Source: Nitratiruptor sp. YY08-10 (lineage in GTDB: Bacteria; Campylobacterota; Campylobacteria; Campylobacterales; Nitratiruptoraceae). From it: DNA of 64,000 bases. The notes under the pieces were generated by a model. The model worked only from the letters and a program-made list of their open reading frames with translations, was not told where the DNA came from and made no database searches. Position numbers and translations under genes: made by a program. Below are positions 34,863 through 43,737 of the stretch, in pieces; positions within the stretch are counted from its first letter, which is position 1; every line of letters starts with the position of its first letter. Where the stretch lies: positions 868,001 through 932,000 of the forward strand of contig NZ_AP023057.1 in NCBI RefSeq assembly GCF_016629565.1. Direction: 5' to 3'.

Positions 34863-34868
34863 TATAAT
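34863..34868 (+). promoter_or_regulatory. Candidate -10 box for the ankyrin-repeat gene
   Basis: TATAAT in the 41-bp gap before the ankyrin gene, giving a short leader of about a dozen bases before the AAAAGGAGGGG ribosome site. Confidence 0.5.
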
Positions 34869-34887
34869 AGTTGCAAAAGGAGGGGAA

Positions 34888-35445
34888 ATGAGAAAAATTG
34901 TTGCAACTATTCTTTTTGCATTAGTTCTATATGCCGACAGTATCAATGGATGGACACGGCTGCATGAGGCTATCTATAAAGAGGACATGAAACAGATTGA
35001 GCGATTGATCAAAAACGGAGCAGATATAGAAGCTTCTAGCAAAGCGGGGATTACCCCACTACTGATGGCTGTCAAGATGCGAAATCTGGATATTGTAAAA
35101 TATTTGATCGAACATGGTGCCGATGTGGATGATGAGGACAACAACGGAATGACGGCTTTGCACTATGCTGTGGGCGAACGAAGAGTAGGTATCGTAAAGT
35201 ATCTTCTCAAACACGATGCCGATATTAATGCAAAAAACAGATATGGAATCACTCCTTTGCATCAAGCCGCTTATATGGGGGATGTAAAAATGATCGATCT
35301 TCTTTTGAAACTGGGAGCGGATCCAAATATTAAAAATGCTTTAGGAATGAATCCTTGTCAGCTCGCTTACGCCAAGCACAGATTTTTAGTGGCAAAATAT
35401 ATGCAAAGTTTCACAAAAGGGGAGTGTGTTGTTGGTGACAATTAA
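34888..35445 (+). CDS. Secreted ankyrin-repeat protein
   Basis: 185 residues. A signal peptide (about 16 residues) is followed by four to five ankyrin repeats (G-x-TPLH-x-A and NGADI-type turns) covering nearly the whole protein. It should be periplasmic and mediate protein binding; no enzymatic domain. Bacterial periplasmic ankyrin proteins are sometimes linked to catalase or stress systems, but none is next to it. Overlaps thiS at the 3' end. Confidence 0.85.
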   Translation: MRKIVATILFALVLYADSINGWTRLHEAIYKEDMKQIERLIKNGADIEASSKAGITPLLMAVKMRNLDIVKYLIEHGADVDDEDNNGMTALHYAVGERRVGIVKYLLKHDADINAKNRYGITPLHQAAYMGDVKMIDLLLKLGADPNIKNALGMNPCQLAYAKHRFLVAKYMQSFTKGECVVGDN

Positions 35446-35629
35446 CGGTGAACAAAGAGAGATTAAAGAAAACATGACCATTGAGGATATCTTAAAAGAG
35501 TTGGGTGTTATGGATAAAGTGATGGCAGTTGCAGTAAATATGCAAATTGTCAAAAAAGAGGAGTGGAGCAGCTTCAAACCCAAAGAGGGAGACAAGATAG
35601 AATTTTTGGGGTTTACAGGCGGAGGATAA
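35429..35629 (+). CDS. thiS: Sulfur carrier protein ThiS
   Basis: 66 residues with beta-grasp features and the obligatory C-terminal Gly-Gly (FTGGG). The carrier delivers sulfur as thiocarboxylate for the thiazole part of thiamine. INGEQREI at the start is typical. AAAAGGGGAG supports TTG 35429, though GTG 35426 or TTG 35432 are possible. Its stop abuts the acpS stop on the other strand. No thiG or thiF neighbour here. Confidence 0.8.
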   Translation: MLVTINGEQREIKENMTIEDILKELGVMDKVMAVAVNMQIVKKEEWSSFKPKEGDKIEFLGFTGGG

Positions 35630-35980
35630 TCAGTATTGGATGATGACTGCCACGGCGACTGCCACGCCCGCATCATGGGAGATAGAGAGGGCGGTTTGCT
35701 GAATATGAAACATCTTCTCTTTTCCATTGAGAAGTTTAAAAGCTGGAGCTCCATTTTTCTCTTTATATATTTGGATATCGTGAAATCCTAGCTCTTTTCC
35801 TATTCCTGTTTTGAGTGCTTTGGATACAGCTTCTTTTGCCGCCCAAAAACCCGCAATTGTTTGAGGTTTTTTCGCAAGCTCAATCTCTTGAGGCAGTAAA
35901 AATCGCTCAAGTCCTTTTTGACCATATTTTTCTATCATTTTTTCTATTCGTTCTATCTGGACGATATCTATACCTATCAT
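35630..35980 (-). CDS. acpS: Holo-[acyl-carrier-protein] synthase
   Basis: 116 residues. It transfers 4'-phosphopantetheine from CoA to the acyl carrier protein. MIGIDIVQIERIE with the Mg-binding Asp and FWAAKEAVSKALKTG with the Glu/Lys motif are diagnostic, and SISHDAGVAVA ends the domain. Monocistronic as far as seen. Confidence 0.95.
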   Translation of the reverse strand: MIGIDIVQIERIEKMIEKYGQKGLERFLLPQEIELAKKPQTIAGFWAAKEAVSKALKTGIGKELGFHDIQIYKEKNGAPAFKLLNGKEKMFHIQQTALSISHDAGVAVAVAVIIQY

Positions 35981-36029
35981 GAAAGCCTTTTTTTGATAAA
36001 ATTATAACAACTATCCTTGAAGGATCCTA

Positions 36030-36821
36030 ATGGAGCAGGTTTTTTTCTATCTTGGTTATCCGTTCGTTCAGTTTTTTAGAATGCTTGAGAAATTTGGCAC
36101 TTTTATACTTTTTCAGATAAAGATATTGCCGCTCTTTTTCAAGCCGCCCTATAGAGTCAAAGAGACATTGCAGCAGATGGACATTATTGGTGTAGGTTCC
36201 CTTTTTGTCATTGCTTTGACAGCGATTTTTACTGGACTTGTTGAAGCGATTCAACTCTATCATGGATTTCATAAATTTAGTGCTGAGGAGTTTATGGGAT
36301 ATACCATATTTGTCTCTATTTCCAAAGAACTTGGGCCGGTGTTTGGGGCTTTGATGCTGGTGTCACGCGCGGTGAGTGCCATGACGGCCGAACTAGGAAC
36401 GATGCGGGTAACAGAGCAGATCGATGCTATCGATACGTTGGCGGTGGATAGTAAAAAATATCTTATTGTTCCCAGGGTGATAGCCACGACATTGTCTACA
36501 CCTATTTTGGTAATCGTTTTTGTTTTCTTGGGAAATATTGCAGCTTATCTGATCTCTGTATACGCTCTTGGCGTCAATCCTACATCGTATAAAAACACTA
36601 TCACTACGTATCTGGAATTTAGCGATATTGGTACAGGAATCATCAAAGCTTTTGTTTTTGGATACCTTATCAGTATCATTGGAACGTATATCGGATATTT
36701 TACGAGAGGTGGCGCAAGAGGAGTAGGCCTTTCGACAACAAAATCCGTTGTCTATGCGGCGATGACCGTTTTTGTAGCCAACTATTTTCTCTCTACGCTC
36801 TTTTTATACCTGGACTGGTAA
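36030..36821 (+). CDS. mlaE: MlaE-family ABC transporter permease
   Basis: 263 residues, five to six membrane helices, DUF140/MlaE family. Visible are FTGLVEAIQLYHGF, SRAVSAMTAELGTMRVTEQIDA and YFTRGGARGVGLSTTKSVV. The family moves phospholipids to or from the outer membrane. The matching ATPase (mlaF type) lies 21 kb away at 57680, so the complex is encoded at separate loci. Confidence 0.9.
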   Translation: MEQVFFYLGYPFVQFFRMLEKFGTFILFQIKILPLFFKPPYRVKETLQQMDIIGVGSLFVIALTAIFTGLVEAIQLYHGFHKFSAEEFMGYTIFVSISKELGPVFGALMLVSRAVSAMTAELGTMRVTEQIDAIDTLAVDSKKYLIVPRVIATTLSTPILVIVFVFLGNIAAYLISVYALGVNPTSYKNTITTYLEFSDIGTGIIKAFVFGYLISIIGTYIGYFTRGGARGVGLSTTKSVVYAAMTVFVANYFLSTLFLYLDW

Positions 36822-37088
36822 TCAGTCGCAGGTAATATCAAGCTCTTTTATAAGATCTTCAAAAAATGGTCCGGCTTTTTTGTCGTAATCGTCATGAAAT
36901 TCGATCACATATTCTCCATTCTCTATATCTTTTGGTTCTACGGTAATTTGCGGAGAAATTCTGTATTTCGCTATGAGGTCATTAACAAGATTGCATATTT
37001 TCTTTTTCTCTTCCAAAGAATCATAATCAATCTCCAATCTCGCATACCGCTCTTCCATAGCCATATGTGCTTTTGAGTTTTTTTTCAT
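36822..37088 (-). CDS. Small acidic hypothetical protein
   Basis: 88 residues, charged and mixed alpha/beta, no recognised family. Its TGA stop directly touches the mlaE stop on the other strand. It lies downstream of radA on the same strand, 9 bp after it, so it is probably the last gene of the ftsY-radA run. Confidence 0.6.
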   Translation of the reverse strand: MKKNSKAHMAMEERYARLEIDYDSLEEKKKICNLVNDLIAKYRISPQITVEPKDIENGEYVIEFHDDYDKKAGPFFEDLIKELDITCD

Positions 37089-37097
37089 TGTCGCTCC

Positions 37098-38435
37098 TTA
37101 CATCCAGTCTATAATCTGTTCAACGCTACGTACCGCATATGTCTTGATCGCTATGCTTTGCAATGGTTTTGAAGGGACTACCGCCTTTGTAAAACCTTGA
37201 CTTGCGGCTTCCTTGAGACGATTATCCAGCATCATTATATCTTTTATTTCTCCAGTCAGTCCAACTTCTCCCAAAAAAATGGTCTCCTCACTGAGTGGTC
37301 TATTGCGAAAACTACTTAAAATGGCAGCGACAATTGCCAAATCTGCAGCGGTTTCTGCAATTTTGATGCCTCCTGCGATATTGACAAAAACATCGTATTG
37401 ATTGAATGGTAAATCGAGTTTTTTTTCAAGCAGTGCCAAAAGCATCGTGAGTCTGCTTGCGTCGTATCCTGTTGTGCTTCTTTTTGGAGTTGGATAACCC
37501 GTTTCTGCCACAAGAGCCTGAACTTCCAAAATAATGGGTCTGCTTCCTTCCATTACCACAGTGGCTGCCGATCCGATCTGAGAGGATCCTCTTTGAAAAA
37601 AACGTTTGGAGATATTTTTTGCACTCATGAGTCCTTTTTGCGTCATTTCGAAAATACCGACTTCGCTGATGCTGCCAAATCTGTTTTTAAAGCCTCTGAG
37701 CATTCGTATCTCTTTTGAACTGTCCCCTTCAAAATAGAGTACCGTATCTACCATATGTTCAAGGACCCTGGGACCAGCGATAGATCCCTCTTTGGTGATA
37801 TGTCCGATGATAAAAACAGGGAGTTTCATCGATTTCGCAATCCTCATCAGCTCAAATGTCACTGCTTTGACCTGGCTGACTGTTCCAGGAGCTGTCGTAA
37901 TCTCTTCAGAATAGATCGTTTGAATTGAGTCGATAACAAGAAGATCATAGCTATCTGTGTGAAGATGCGACACTATATTTTCCAAAATGAGTTCATTCAA
38001 TAAAAAGAGATTGGGATGGTTCGCTTCAATCCTATCGGCTCGCATTTTTATCTGACTTGCGGACTCTTCAGCACTGACGTACAAAACTTTTTTCCCGCTT
38101 TTTGCAAGATTGGCACAGGTTTTAAGCAAAAGTGTCGATTTGCCTACTCCGGGACTTCCACCTACCAAAACAAGGGAACCTTCGACCAAGCCTCCGCCTA
38201 ATACAAGGTCAAGTTCTTCGCTACCGGTTGATATCCGATGAATTTTCTCTTTTTCTATTTCTGTAATAGGTTTTGGTTGCGATAAAGAGCTTTTTTGCGC
38301 TTTTTTTTGGATTTTTTGATCTTTATGGCTGATTTCTATGAAGGATTCCCATGCGCCGCAATTGACGCATTTTCCCATCCATTTGGCACTCTGATATCCA
38401 CAATGTTGGCATTCATAAATACTCTTTTTTGCCAT
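37098..38435 (-). CDS. radA: DNA repair protein RadA
   Basis: 445 residues. The C4 zinc finger (CQHCG..CVNCGAW) is at the N-terminus, then a RecA-like ATPase with Walker A GGSPGVGKSTLL, the KNRFG motif (RGFKNRFGS) typical of RadA, and a Lon-like C-terminal domain (FNQYDVFVNIAGG). It branch-migrates recombination intermediates. GGGAG supports ATG 38435; TTG 38447 is the longer option. Overlaps the preceding small gene by 1 bp. Confidence 0.95.
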   Translation of the reverse strand: MAKKSIYECQHCGYQSAKWMGKCVNCGAWESFIEISHKDQKIQKKAQKSSLSQPKPITEIEKEKIHRISTGSEELDLVLGGGLVEGSLVLVGGSPGVGKSTLLLKTCANLAKSGKKVLYVSAEESASQIKMRADRIEANHPNLFLLNELILENIVSHLHTDSYDLLVIDSIQTIYSEEITTAPGTVSQVKAVTFELMRIAKSMKLPVFIIGHITKEGSIAGPRVLEHMVDTVLYFEGDSSKEIRMLRGFKNRFGSISEVGIFEMTQKGLMSAKNISKRFFQRGSSQIGSAATVVMEGSRPIILEVQALVAETGYPTPKRSTTGYDASRLTMLLALLEKKLDLPFNQYDVFVNIAGGIKIAETAADLAIVAAILSSFRNRPLSEETIFLGEVGLTGEIKDIMMLDNRLKEAASQGFTKAVVPSKPLQSIAIKTYAVRSVEQIIDWM

Positions 38436-38677
38436 TACAGCTCCCAACGATTTTTAAGAAGCAAAAGCAATTTTTCACTAAAAAACGTATCGAACATATA
38501 ACGCCAAACCCAAATTGCGAGTATCATAAGCAAAATATAGGTAAAAATGATCCATTTATGTTCACGAAAGTCGATTTTTTCATCTTTGAATCTGCCAATT
38601 AACACAGAAACAAAAAGGAATATAATAATTCCTGCTCCTGCATAGAAGACTATTTCTAGATTAGACAAATATTGCAT
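38435..38677 (-). CDS. Small two-helix membrane protein
   Basis: About 80 residues, with two hydrophobic helices joined by a charged loop (FKDEKIDFREHKW). The start is uncertain: ATG 38677 lies 17 bp inside ftsY, and ATGs at 38695, 38701 and 38710 would extend it. Ends in TAATG with radA. Located between ftsY and radA, probably cotranscribed. No family recognised. Confidence 0.55.
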   Translation of the reverse strand: MQYLSNLEIVFYAGAGIIIFLFVSVLIGRFKDEKIDFREHKWIIFTYILLMILAIWVWRYMFDTFFSEKLLLLLKNRWEL

Positions 38678-39521
38678 CGAGTATCGTATCCACATATTCA
38701 TTTGGATCAAATGGAGTCAAATCTTCCATTTTTTCGCCCGTGCCTACATATAGAATCGGTAAAGCCATCTCATGAGATATGCTCAACAGCGCTCCTCCTT
38801 TGGCCGTACCGTCAAGTTTAGTGACGATAATGCCGTCTACCCCTACCATTTCGTGAAACGCTTTTGCCTGGTTGATAGCAGAATTGCCCTGAGTCCCGTC
38901 AAGAATCAATAATTTTCTATGGGGAGCACCTTCCATTGCTTTCGAGCAAACACGTACAATTTTTTTCAACTCTTCGGCCAGATTTGATTGTGTGTGCAAT
39001 CTTCCAGCAGTATCTATAAGTACGTGATCGATTCCTTTCGATTTTGCTTTTTGAATCGTATCGAATGCAACTGCTGAGGGGTCATGACCCTGCTTTGTAG
39101 CGACAATGGGGACATCAAGTTTATGAGCCCATTTTGTCAATTGTTCAATGGCTGCTGCCCTGAACGTATCGGCTGCCCCCAAAATGACGCTTTTTCCTTC
39201 TTGTTTGTATCGGTATGCGAGCTTCGCGATGGTCGTTGTTTTTCCGGCACCATTGACACCCAAAATCAGTTCAACAAAAGGTTTGACGTTTGCTTCTTTT
39301 ACAGGAGCTGGTTTGAATAGAAAAAGAAGTTCATTTTTGAGTGCAACTCTATTGACTTTGTTCGGCAAAGAGTTGACAATCTTTTCAACAAGATCATACT
39401 CCACATCCGCTTCGATCAAGATCTCTTCAATCTCTTCAGGAGTGGCATATTTTTTCTTGGGCGTGTGCTCTTCTATATTTTCAACTGTTTTTTTCAGCGC
39501 TTTTTTGATAAAACCAAACAT
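38661..39521 (-). CDS. ftsY: Signal recognition particle receptor FtsY
   Basis: 286 residues, N and G domains without the long acidic A domain. GTPase motifs: GVNGAGKTTT (G1), DTFRAAA, LIDTAGRL (G3) and TKLDGTAKGG (G4). It receives SRP-ribosome complexes at the membrane. Lies directly downstream of the TlpA-like lipoprotein gene with 2 bp between. Confidence 0.96.
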   Translation of the reverse strand: MFGFIKKALKKTVENIEEHTPKKKYATPEEIEEILIEADVEYDLVEKIVNSLPNKVNRVALKNELLFLFKPAPVKEANVKPFVELILGVNGAGKTTTIAKLAYRYKQEGKSVILGAADTFRAAAIEQLTKWAHKLDVPIVATKQGHDPSAVAFDTIQKAKSKGIDHVLIDTAGRLHTQSNLAEELKKIVRVCSKAMEGAPHRKLLILDGTQGNSAINQAKAFHEMVGVDGIIVTKLDGTAKGGALLSISHEMALPILYVGTGEKMEDLTPFDPNEYVDTILDAIFV

Positions 39522-39523
39522 CT

Positions 39524-40087
39524 TTATTCTCCTAAAGCCTTTTTGATATCACTATGAAAGATCTCATACGGAACAGCTCCGATATAGTGCATATAATATT
39601 TGCCATCTTGTAAAATTAATGTCAAGGGTATTGGCATATTGGCTCCTGCTTGAAGCATTGCATACACTTTTTGGGCGAATTGCAGATTGTGATCAACAGA
39701 GCGTGAGACAAAATAGTCCATGTGATTTTCTTGTATAAACTCTTCCAGATTTTTCTTATCTAAAGGTAGAGCTATGATATCGATTCTATTTTGAAAAGTT
39801 TTATACAGTTCATTGAGTTCAGGAATTTCAGCTTTGCATGAAGGGCACCATGTGGCAAAAAAGACAAATATCTCAATATTTTTTCCATTGGGAATGATAA
39901 ATTTGTCATCAACAATTTTGACAACTCTTTTATGATTGCTTGTATCATAAAATGTATAAACAGGTGGTGTCTCTTTTATAACCGGTTTTTCAACTTCTTT
40001 TGAAACCTTTTTTTGTTTCTCTTCTTTCTTTGTACATCCTGTTAAAAAGAGCAGTATTATCAAAAGAGGGAGAAAAAATTTTTGCAT
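39524..40087 (-). CDS. Thioredoxin-fold lipoprotein, TlpA/ResA-like
   Basis: About 187 residues. Lipobox LTGC after a short signal peptide, a Lys-rich spacer, then a thioredoxin-like domain with active-site WCPSC and a cis-Pro region (MPIPLTLI). It should act in the periplasm as a thiol reductase, for example in cytochrome c maturation. AAAGGA supports ATG 40087 rather than 40093. Confidence 0.85.
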   Translation of the reverse strand: MQKFFLPLLIILLFLTGCTKKEEKQKKVSKEVEKPVIKETPPVYTFYDTSNHKRVVKIVDDKFIIPNGKNIEIFVFFATWCPSCKAEIPELNELYKTFQNRIDIIALPLDKKNLEEFIQENHMDYFVSRSVDHNLQFAQKVYAMLQAGANMPIPLTLILQDGKYYMHYIGAVPYEIFHSDIKKALGE

Positions 40088-40140
40088 CCTCATCCTTTTT
40101 TTGTAAAATCGGATTACATTATATTCAATGAAGGCTTAAA

Positions 40141-40767
40141 ATGAGTTCACCTAAAGAGCGTTTTCGAAACAGATGCAAAGAGAAACTTTTACAAAAACCG
40201 GTTTCAAGAAAGCTACACAAGATGCTTCAAGCAAACCTTCAATTTATTCTTGATGCACTCAATCCAAACAATATGCTCGTTTTTATGCCAATGGCTCATG
40301 AGCCTGATCTTTTAGGATTTTTCGCTCATCTTAGAAGGAAAAAAAATATATTTGTTCCCTTTATGCAAGGGCAAAGTTTCAAGATGGTAAAATTCAGACT
40401 ACCTATAAAAAGAGGAAAATTTGGCATAAAAGAGCCGTCCAACTCTTTTTTTGAAACAAAAATTGATATAGTTTTGATTCCCGTCATCGGGGTAGACGGG
40501 GATTTTCGTCGAATCGGATTTGGTAAAGGGATGTACGATAGGTTCATGGCTGCTTTGCCATATCAGCCGATTGTGATCTTTGTACAAACAAAAGAGTGTC
40601 TGATAAAAGAGAGAATCTGTGATACGTATGATGTACGTGGAGATTTTTTAATTACCCCGAAAAAAATTTATATACGAGGGGATAGTGATGTGGGTAGAGA
40701 TTTTAGTAGGAAGTTCTGCAGCAATCATAAGCGGCGCTGCAGGATATTTACTGTCGAAAAAAATTGA
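40141..40767 (+). CDS. 5-formyltetrahydrofolate cyclo-ligase family protein
   Basis: 208 residues. The motif DGDFRRIGFGKGMYDRF and LIPVIGVDG match 5-FCL enzymes, which convert 5-formyl-THF to 5,10-methenyl-THF using ATP. The domain would normally end near TPKKIYIRG; the last 28 or so residues, rich in Arg and Cys, are read from the same DNA as the start of rny in another frame (80-bp overlap). Confidence 0.82.
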   Translation: MSSPKERFRNRCKEKLLQKPVSRKLHKMLQANLQFILDALNPNNMLVFMPMAHEPDLLGFFAHLRRKKNIFVPFMQGQSFKMVKFRLPIKRGKFGIKEPSNSFFETKIDIVLIPVIGVDGDFRRIGFGKGMYDRFMAALPYQPIVIFVQTKECLIKERICDTYDVRGDFLITPKKIYIRGDSDVGRDFSRKFCSNHKRRCRIFTVEKN

Positions 40768-42256
40768 AAAAGATAAATTAAAAATATATGAAGAACAAGC
40801 CAGAGCCAAGGCCAAAGCGATTGAGCATGAAGCTGAAAAGATTTTGCAAAATGCCCAGGTCCAAGTCAAAGAGGCCGAGCTTGAATTAAAAAAAGATTTT
40901 GAAAAGAAACTTGAAGAGCTGAAACGTGATTATGATGAGCGATTCAGTGAACTGATGGAAAAAGAGATGTCCTTGAAACAGATGTTCAAGGACGAACTCA
41001 AACACATTACCCTTGAAAAGCAGGAGATTAAAGCTGAAAGGGAAGAGGTTAATAGACTTAAAAACGAGTATGAAGAGCTGAAAAAACGGTATGAAGAGAA
41101 ATATCAAGAAGTTCTAGAGGCGTTGCAACAGCAAGCGGGTCTGACGCTTGAAGAGGCAAAAAATCTCATCTTGCAAAAAGCAGAAGAAGAGAGTCGTCTT
41201 GAAATTGCCAATATTGTGAGAAAATATGAAGAAGAGGCAAAAAGAGAAGCAAAACGAAGAGCAAACTACATTATTGCCCAGGCGACGACGAGGTTTGCAG
41301 GAGAGTTTGCAGCGGAGCGTCTTATCAATACTGTCAGTATTCCAAGTGAAGATATCAAGGGCCGCATCATCGGAAAAGAGGGACGCAATATCAAGACTTT
41401 GGAGATGCTGCTTGGTGTGGACATCATCATAGATGATACGCCTAATGCGATTATTTTGAGCTCTTTCAATCTCTATAGACGGGCTATTGCGACGAAGGTA
41501 ATCGAACTTTTGGTTGAAGATGGAAGAATTCAGCCTTCAAGAATCGAAGAGATTTATGAAAAGGTGAAAGAGGAGTTTGACCAGCAGCTTCTGGAAGAGG
41601 GCGAAAATATCGTGATTGACCTAGGAATTGGACCGATACATCCAGAGATCGTAAAACTGATCGGTCGCCTCAAATTTCGGGCAAGTTATGGGCAAAACGC
41701 TTTGGGTCACTCCTTGGAGGTGGCCCATTTAGCCGGTATCATGGCTGCAGAGATGGGTGGTGATGAAGTGATGGCAAAACGTGCAGGGCTTTTGCATGAT
41801 ATCGGCAAGGCCTTAACGCATGAATATAGCGGAAGCCATGTGGATTTGGGTGCCGAAATCTGTAAACGCTACAAAGAACCGGATGTTGTTATCAACGCTA
41901 TTTATGCTCACCATGGCCACGAAGAGCCAAGAAGCATTGAGGCTGCAGCAGTATGTGCAGCAGATACTCTCAGTGCAGCAAGACCGGGTGCTCGACGGGA
42001 AGTACTTGAAGCCTTTTTAAAACGAGTCCAGGCCATTGAAGAGATAGCATTGAGCAAACCAGGAGTCAAAAAAGCGTACGCCATCAATGCAGGACGAGAA
42101 GTGAGAGTCATTGTCAATGCAGAGCTTGTCAATGATAACGAGGCGGTTCTTCTTGCCAAGGAGATTGCAAAAGATATCGAATCTGGGGTTCAATATCCCG
42201 GAGAGATCAAAGTCAATGTCATCAGAGAAAATAGGGCGATAGAGTACGCCCGATAA
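40688..42256 (+). CDS. rny: Ribonuclease Y
   Basis: 522 residues. One N-terminal membrane helix, a long coiled coil (to about residue 200), a KH domain (GRIIGKEGRNIKTLE) and an HD domain (LLHDIGKAL, plus a downstream H in YAHHGHEE). It starts mRNA decay at the inner membrane. GAGGGG supports ATG 40688; GTG 40685 is one codon upstream. Overlaps the 5-FCL gene by 80 bp. Confidence 0.95.
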   Translation: MWVEILVGSSAAIISGAAGYLLSKKIEKDKLKIYEEQARAKAKAIEHEAEKILQNAQVQVKEAELELKKDFEKKLEELKRDYDERFSELMEKEMSLKQMFKDELKHITLEKQEIKAEREEVNRLKNEYEELKKRYEEKYQEVLEALQQQAGLTLEEAKNLILQKAEEESRLEIANIVRKYEEEAKREAKRRANYIIAQATTRFAGEFAAERLINTVSIPSEDIKGRIIGKEGRNIKTLEMLLGVDIIIDDTPNAIILSSFNLYRRAIATKVIELLVEDGRIQPSRIEEIYEKVKEEFDQQLLEEGENIVIDLGIGPIHPEIVKLIGRLKFRASYGQNALGHSLEVAHLAGIMAAEMGGDEVMAKRAGLLHDIGKALTHEYSGSHVDLGAEICKRYKEPDVVINAIYAHHGHEEPRSIEAAAVCAADTLSAARPGARREVLEAFLKRVQAIEEIALSKPGVKKAYAINAGREVRVIVNAELVNDNEAVLLAKEIAKDIESGVQYPGEIKVNVIRENRAIEYAR

Positions 42257-43135
42257 TCAATCGTTGTGAGGAGAGTCGTCGTAAGGGTCGAGATGGATTG
42301 TGATATTCCACTCTGAATCGGGATCGAGCTTCTTAATCTCCTCTTCGATTTTGTCTGAAACCCTATGTGCATCTAAAAGGGAGATGTCAGGCGTAAAAAC
42401 TACGTGTACATCGACAAAGTTCGTATCTCCACTTCTTCTTGTCCGCAAATAGTGATAGTCGGTTACTTCCGGTTGCTCTGTGATTATCTGTTTGATCTTT
42501 TCCACATATTTTTCATCCAACGCTACATCCAAAAGAATAAGCGTCCCCTCTTTAATGAGTTCAAAAGCCTCTTTAATGATATATACGGCTATTGCTATAC
42601 CAAAAATGCCATCGATCCAGTGCCATCCGGTAAAGTAGATGATGGCCAGTGAGAGTAAAACAGCAGAGTTTGAAAAAAGGTCTGTTTTGTAGTGCAGGGC
42701 ATCCGATTTGACGACCATGTTTTTTGTTTTTTTATAGACATAATTGAGAAAAAAGACGAGTCCCCCTGTAAGAATAATGGAAATCACCATGACGATTATA
42801 GAATCGTCAAGATAGGCTATCTGTTTTCGATGCCAGATATTGTCGACTCCTTTGTAAAAAATAAAGAGCCCCGATATGGTGATGATAGTTCCCTCGATGA
42901 CAGCGGCAAGTGCCTCTATCTTGCCTAGTCCATAGTTGAATTTTTCCGTTGGTGCTTTTTCCGCTTTTGAAATGGCAAAATAGTTAAACATCGATACTGC
43001 GATATCGAGAATCGAATCGATTGCACTTGCTAAAACAGCTGCAGAGCCGCTCAAAATACCTATAATGAGCTTGATACATACCAAAATCGTAGCGACAACA
43101 CTTGCTACAACAGTTGCTTTTTTCTGCAAAGTCAT
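42257..43135 (-). CDS. Cation diffusion facilitator transporter
   Basis: 292 residues, six membrane helices and a C-terminal cytoplasmic domain. Metal-site residues appear as SAIDSILDIAV in helix 2 and HYKTDLFSN in helix 5 (the FieF/ZitB-like D/H/D positions). It exports Zn2+, Fe2+ or related metals by proton antiport. Directly downstream of the nucleosidase gene, with a hairpin at its ribosome site. Confidence 0.92.
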   Translation of the reverse strand: MTLQKKATVVASVVATILVCIKLIIGILSGSAAVLASAIDSILDIAVSMFNYFAISKAEKAPTEKFNYGLGKIEALAAVIEGTIITISGLFIFYKGVDNIWHRKQIAYLDDSIIVMVISIILTGGLVFFLNYVYKKTKNMVVKSDALHYKTDLFSNSAVLLSLAIIYFTGWHWIDGIFGIAIAVYIIKEAFELIKEGTLILLDVALDEKYVEKIKQIITEQPEVTDYHYLRTRRSGDTNFVDVHVVFTPDISLLDAHRVSDKIEEEIKKLDPDSEWNITIHLDPYDDSPHND

Positions 43136-43166
43136 TGTAATCCTTTACAAAATTTTTAGGATTGTA
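43136..43166. promoter_or_regulatory. Imperfect inverted repeat covering the CDF ribosome site
   Basis: TGTAATCCT at 43136-43144 and AGGATTGTA at 43158-43166 pair at seven of nine positions. Read on the minus strand, the AAAGGATTACA arm holds the ribosome site of the CDF transporter gene. It could mask translation start or act as an operator; the right arm lies over the end of the nucleosidase gene. Confidence 0.35.
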
Positions 43167-43683
43167 ACGAAAGAAGGCTTAAGAGTCGGTCTATCTGGTT
43201 TGTAGTAAAAAGAGATTTTTCTTGTACCGTTTCTGGCTCAAAATTGTCAGAGACAAGTTTGATTATATATACAGGTGTTTTGAACAGTTTTGCCGTCTCG
43301 ACAATGGCACTTGCTTCCATATCTGCCAATGTTTTTTGCTTGATATGTACAGGTTTGGAAAATGTCGTGCAGCTGGTTTTCGGTAAAATGGGAGGAGTAT
43401 CGATATGAAACACTTTATCGCTATCGATATCGATCACTTTTTTAATCGCAAAAAGTGAGCCGATACTCTCTCCTGCTGCGTATCCTATGTTACAAACTTC
43501 TTCTCTTTTCTGGACAAGAGCATAGGAGAGTGCGGCTGCAGCTTTTATTTTTCCTATACCGCTTATGACTATACGATGCTTTTGGTTTGCATAGATGGAA
43601 AAAGGTTTTTTTTCTATTTGCTTCATATCCAATTTTTCTATAATAGGAGCAATTTCTGTATATGTCGCTGCGATAATAAGCAT
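43156..43683 (-). CDS. Compact MTA/SAH nucleosidase-like protein
   Basis: 175 residues, about 50 shorter than a normal MTAN. The catalytic pieces remain: ATYTEIAPI (base Glu), DMEASAIVE (ribose-binding Glu) and a late SDN Asp. The middle of the fold seems shortened. MTAN-type enzymes hydrolyse methylthioadenosine, S-adenosylhomocysteine or, in this phylum, aminofutalosine for menaquinone. Which of these it does cannot be told. Divergent from cmoB. Confidence 0.7.
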   Translation of the reverse strand: MLIIAATYTEIAPIIEKLDMKQIEKKPFSIYANQKHRIVISGIGKIKAAAALSYALVQKREEVCNIGYAAGESIGSLFAIKKVIDIDSDKVFHIDTPPILPKTSCTTFSKPVHIKQKTLADMEASAIVETAKLFKTPVYIIKLVSDNFEPETVQEKSLFTTNQIDRLLSLLSLQS

Positions 43684-43737
43684 AGCGCCTCTTTCGAAAA
43701 ATATTTGTTATCATACAAAAAAATGGAGGAAGGTTCT

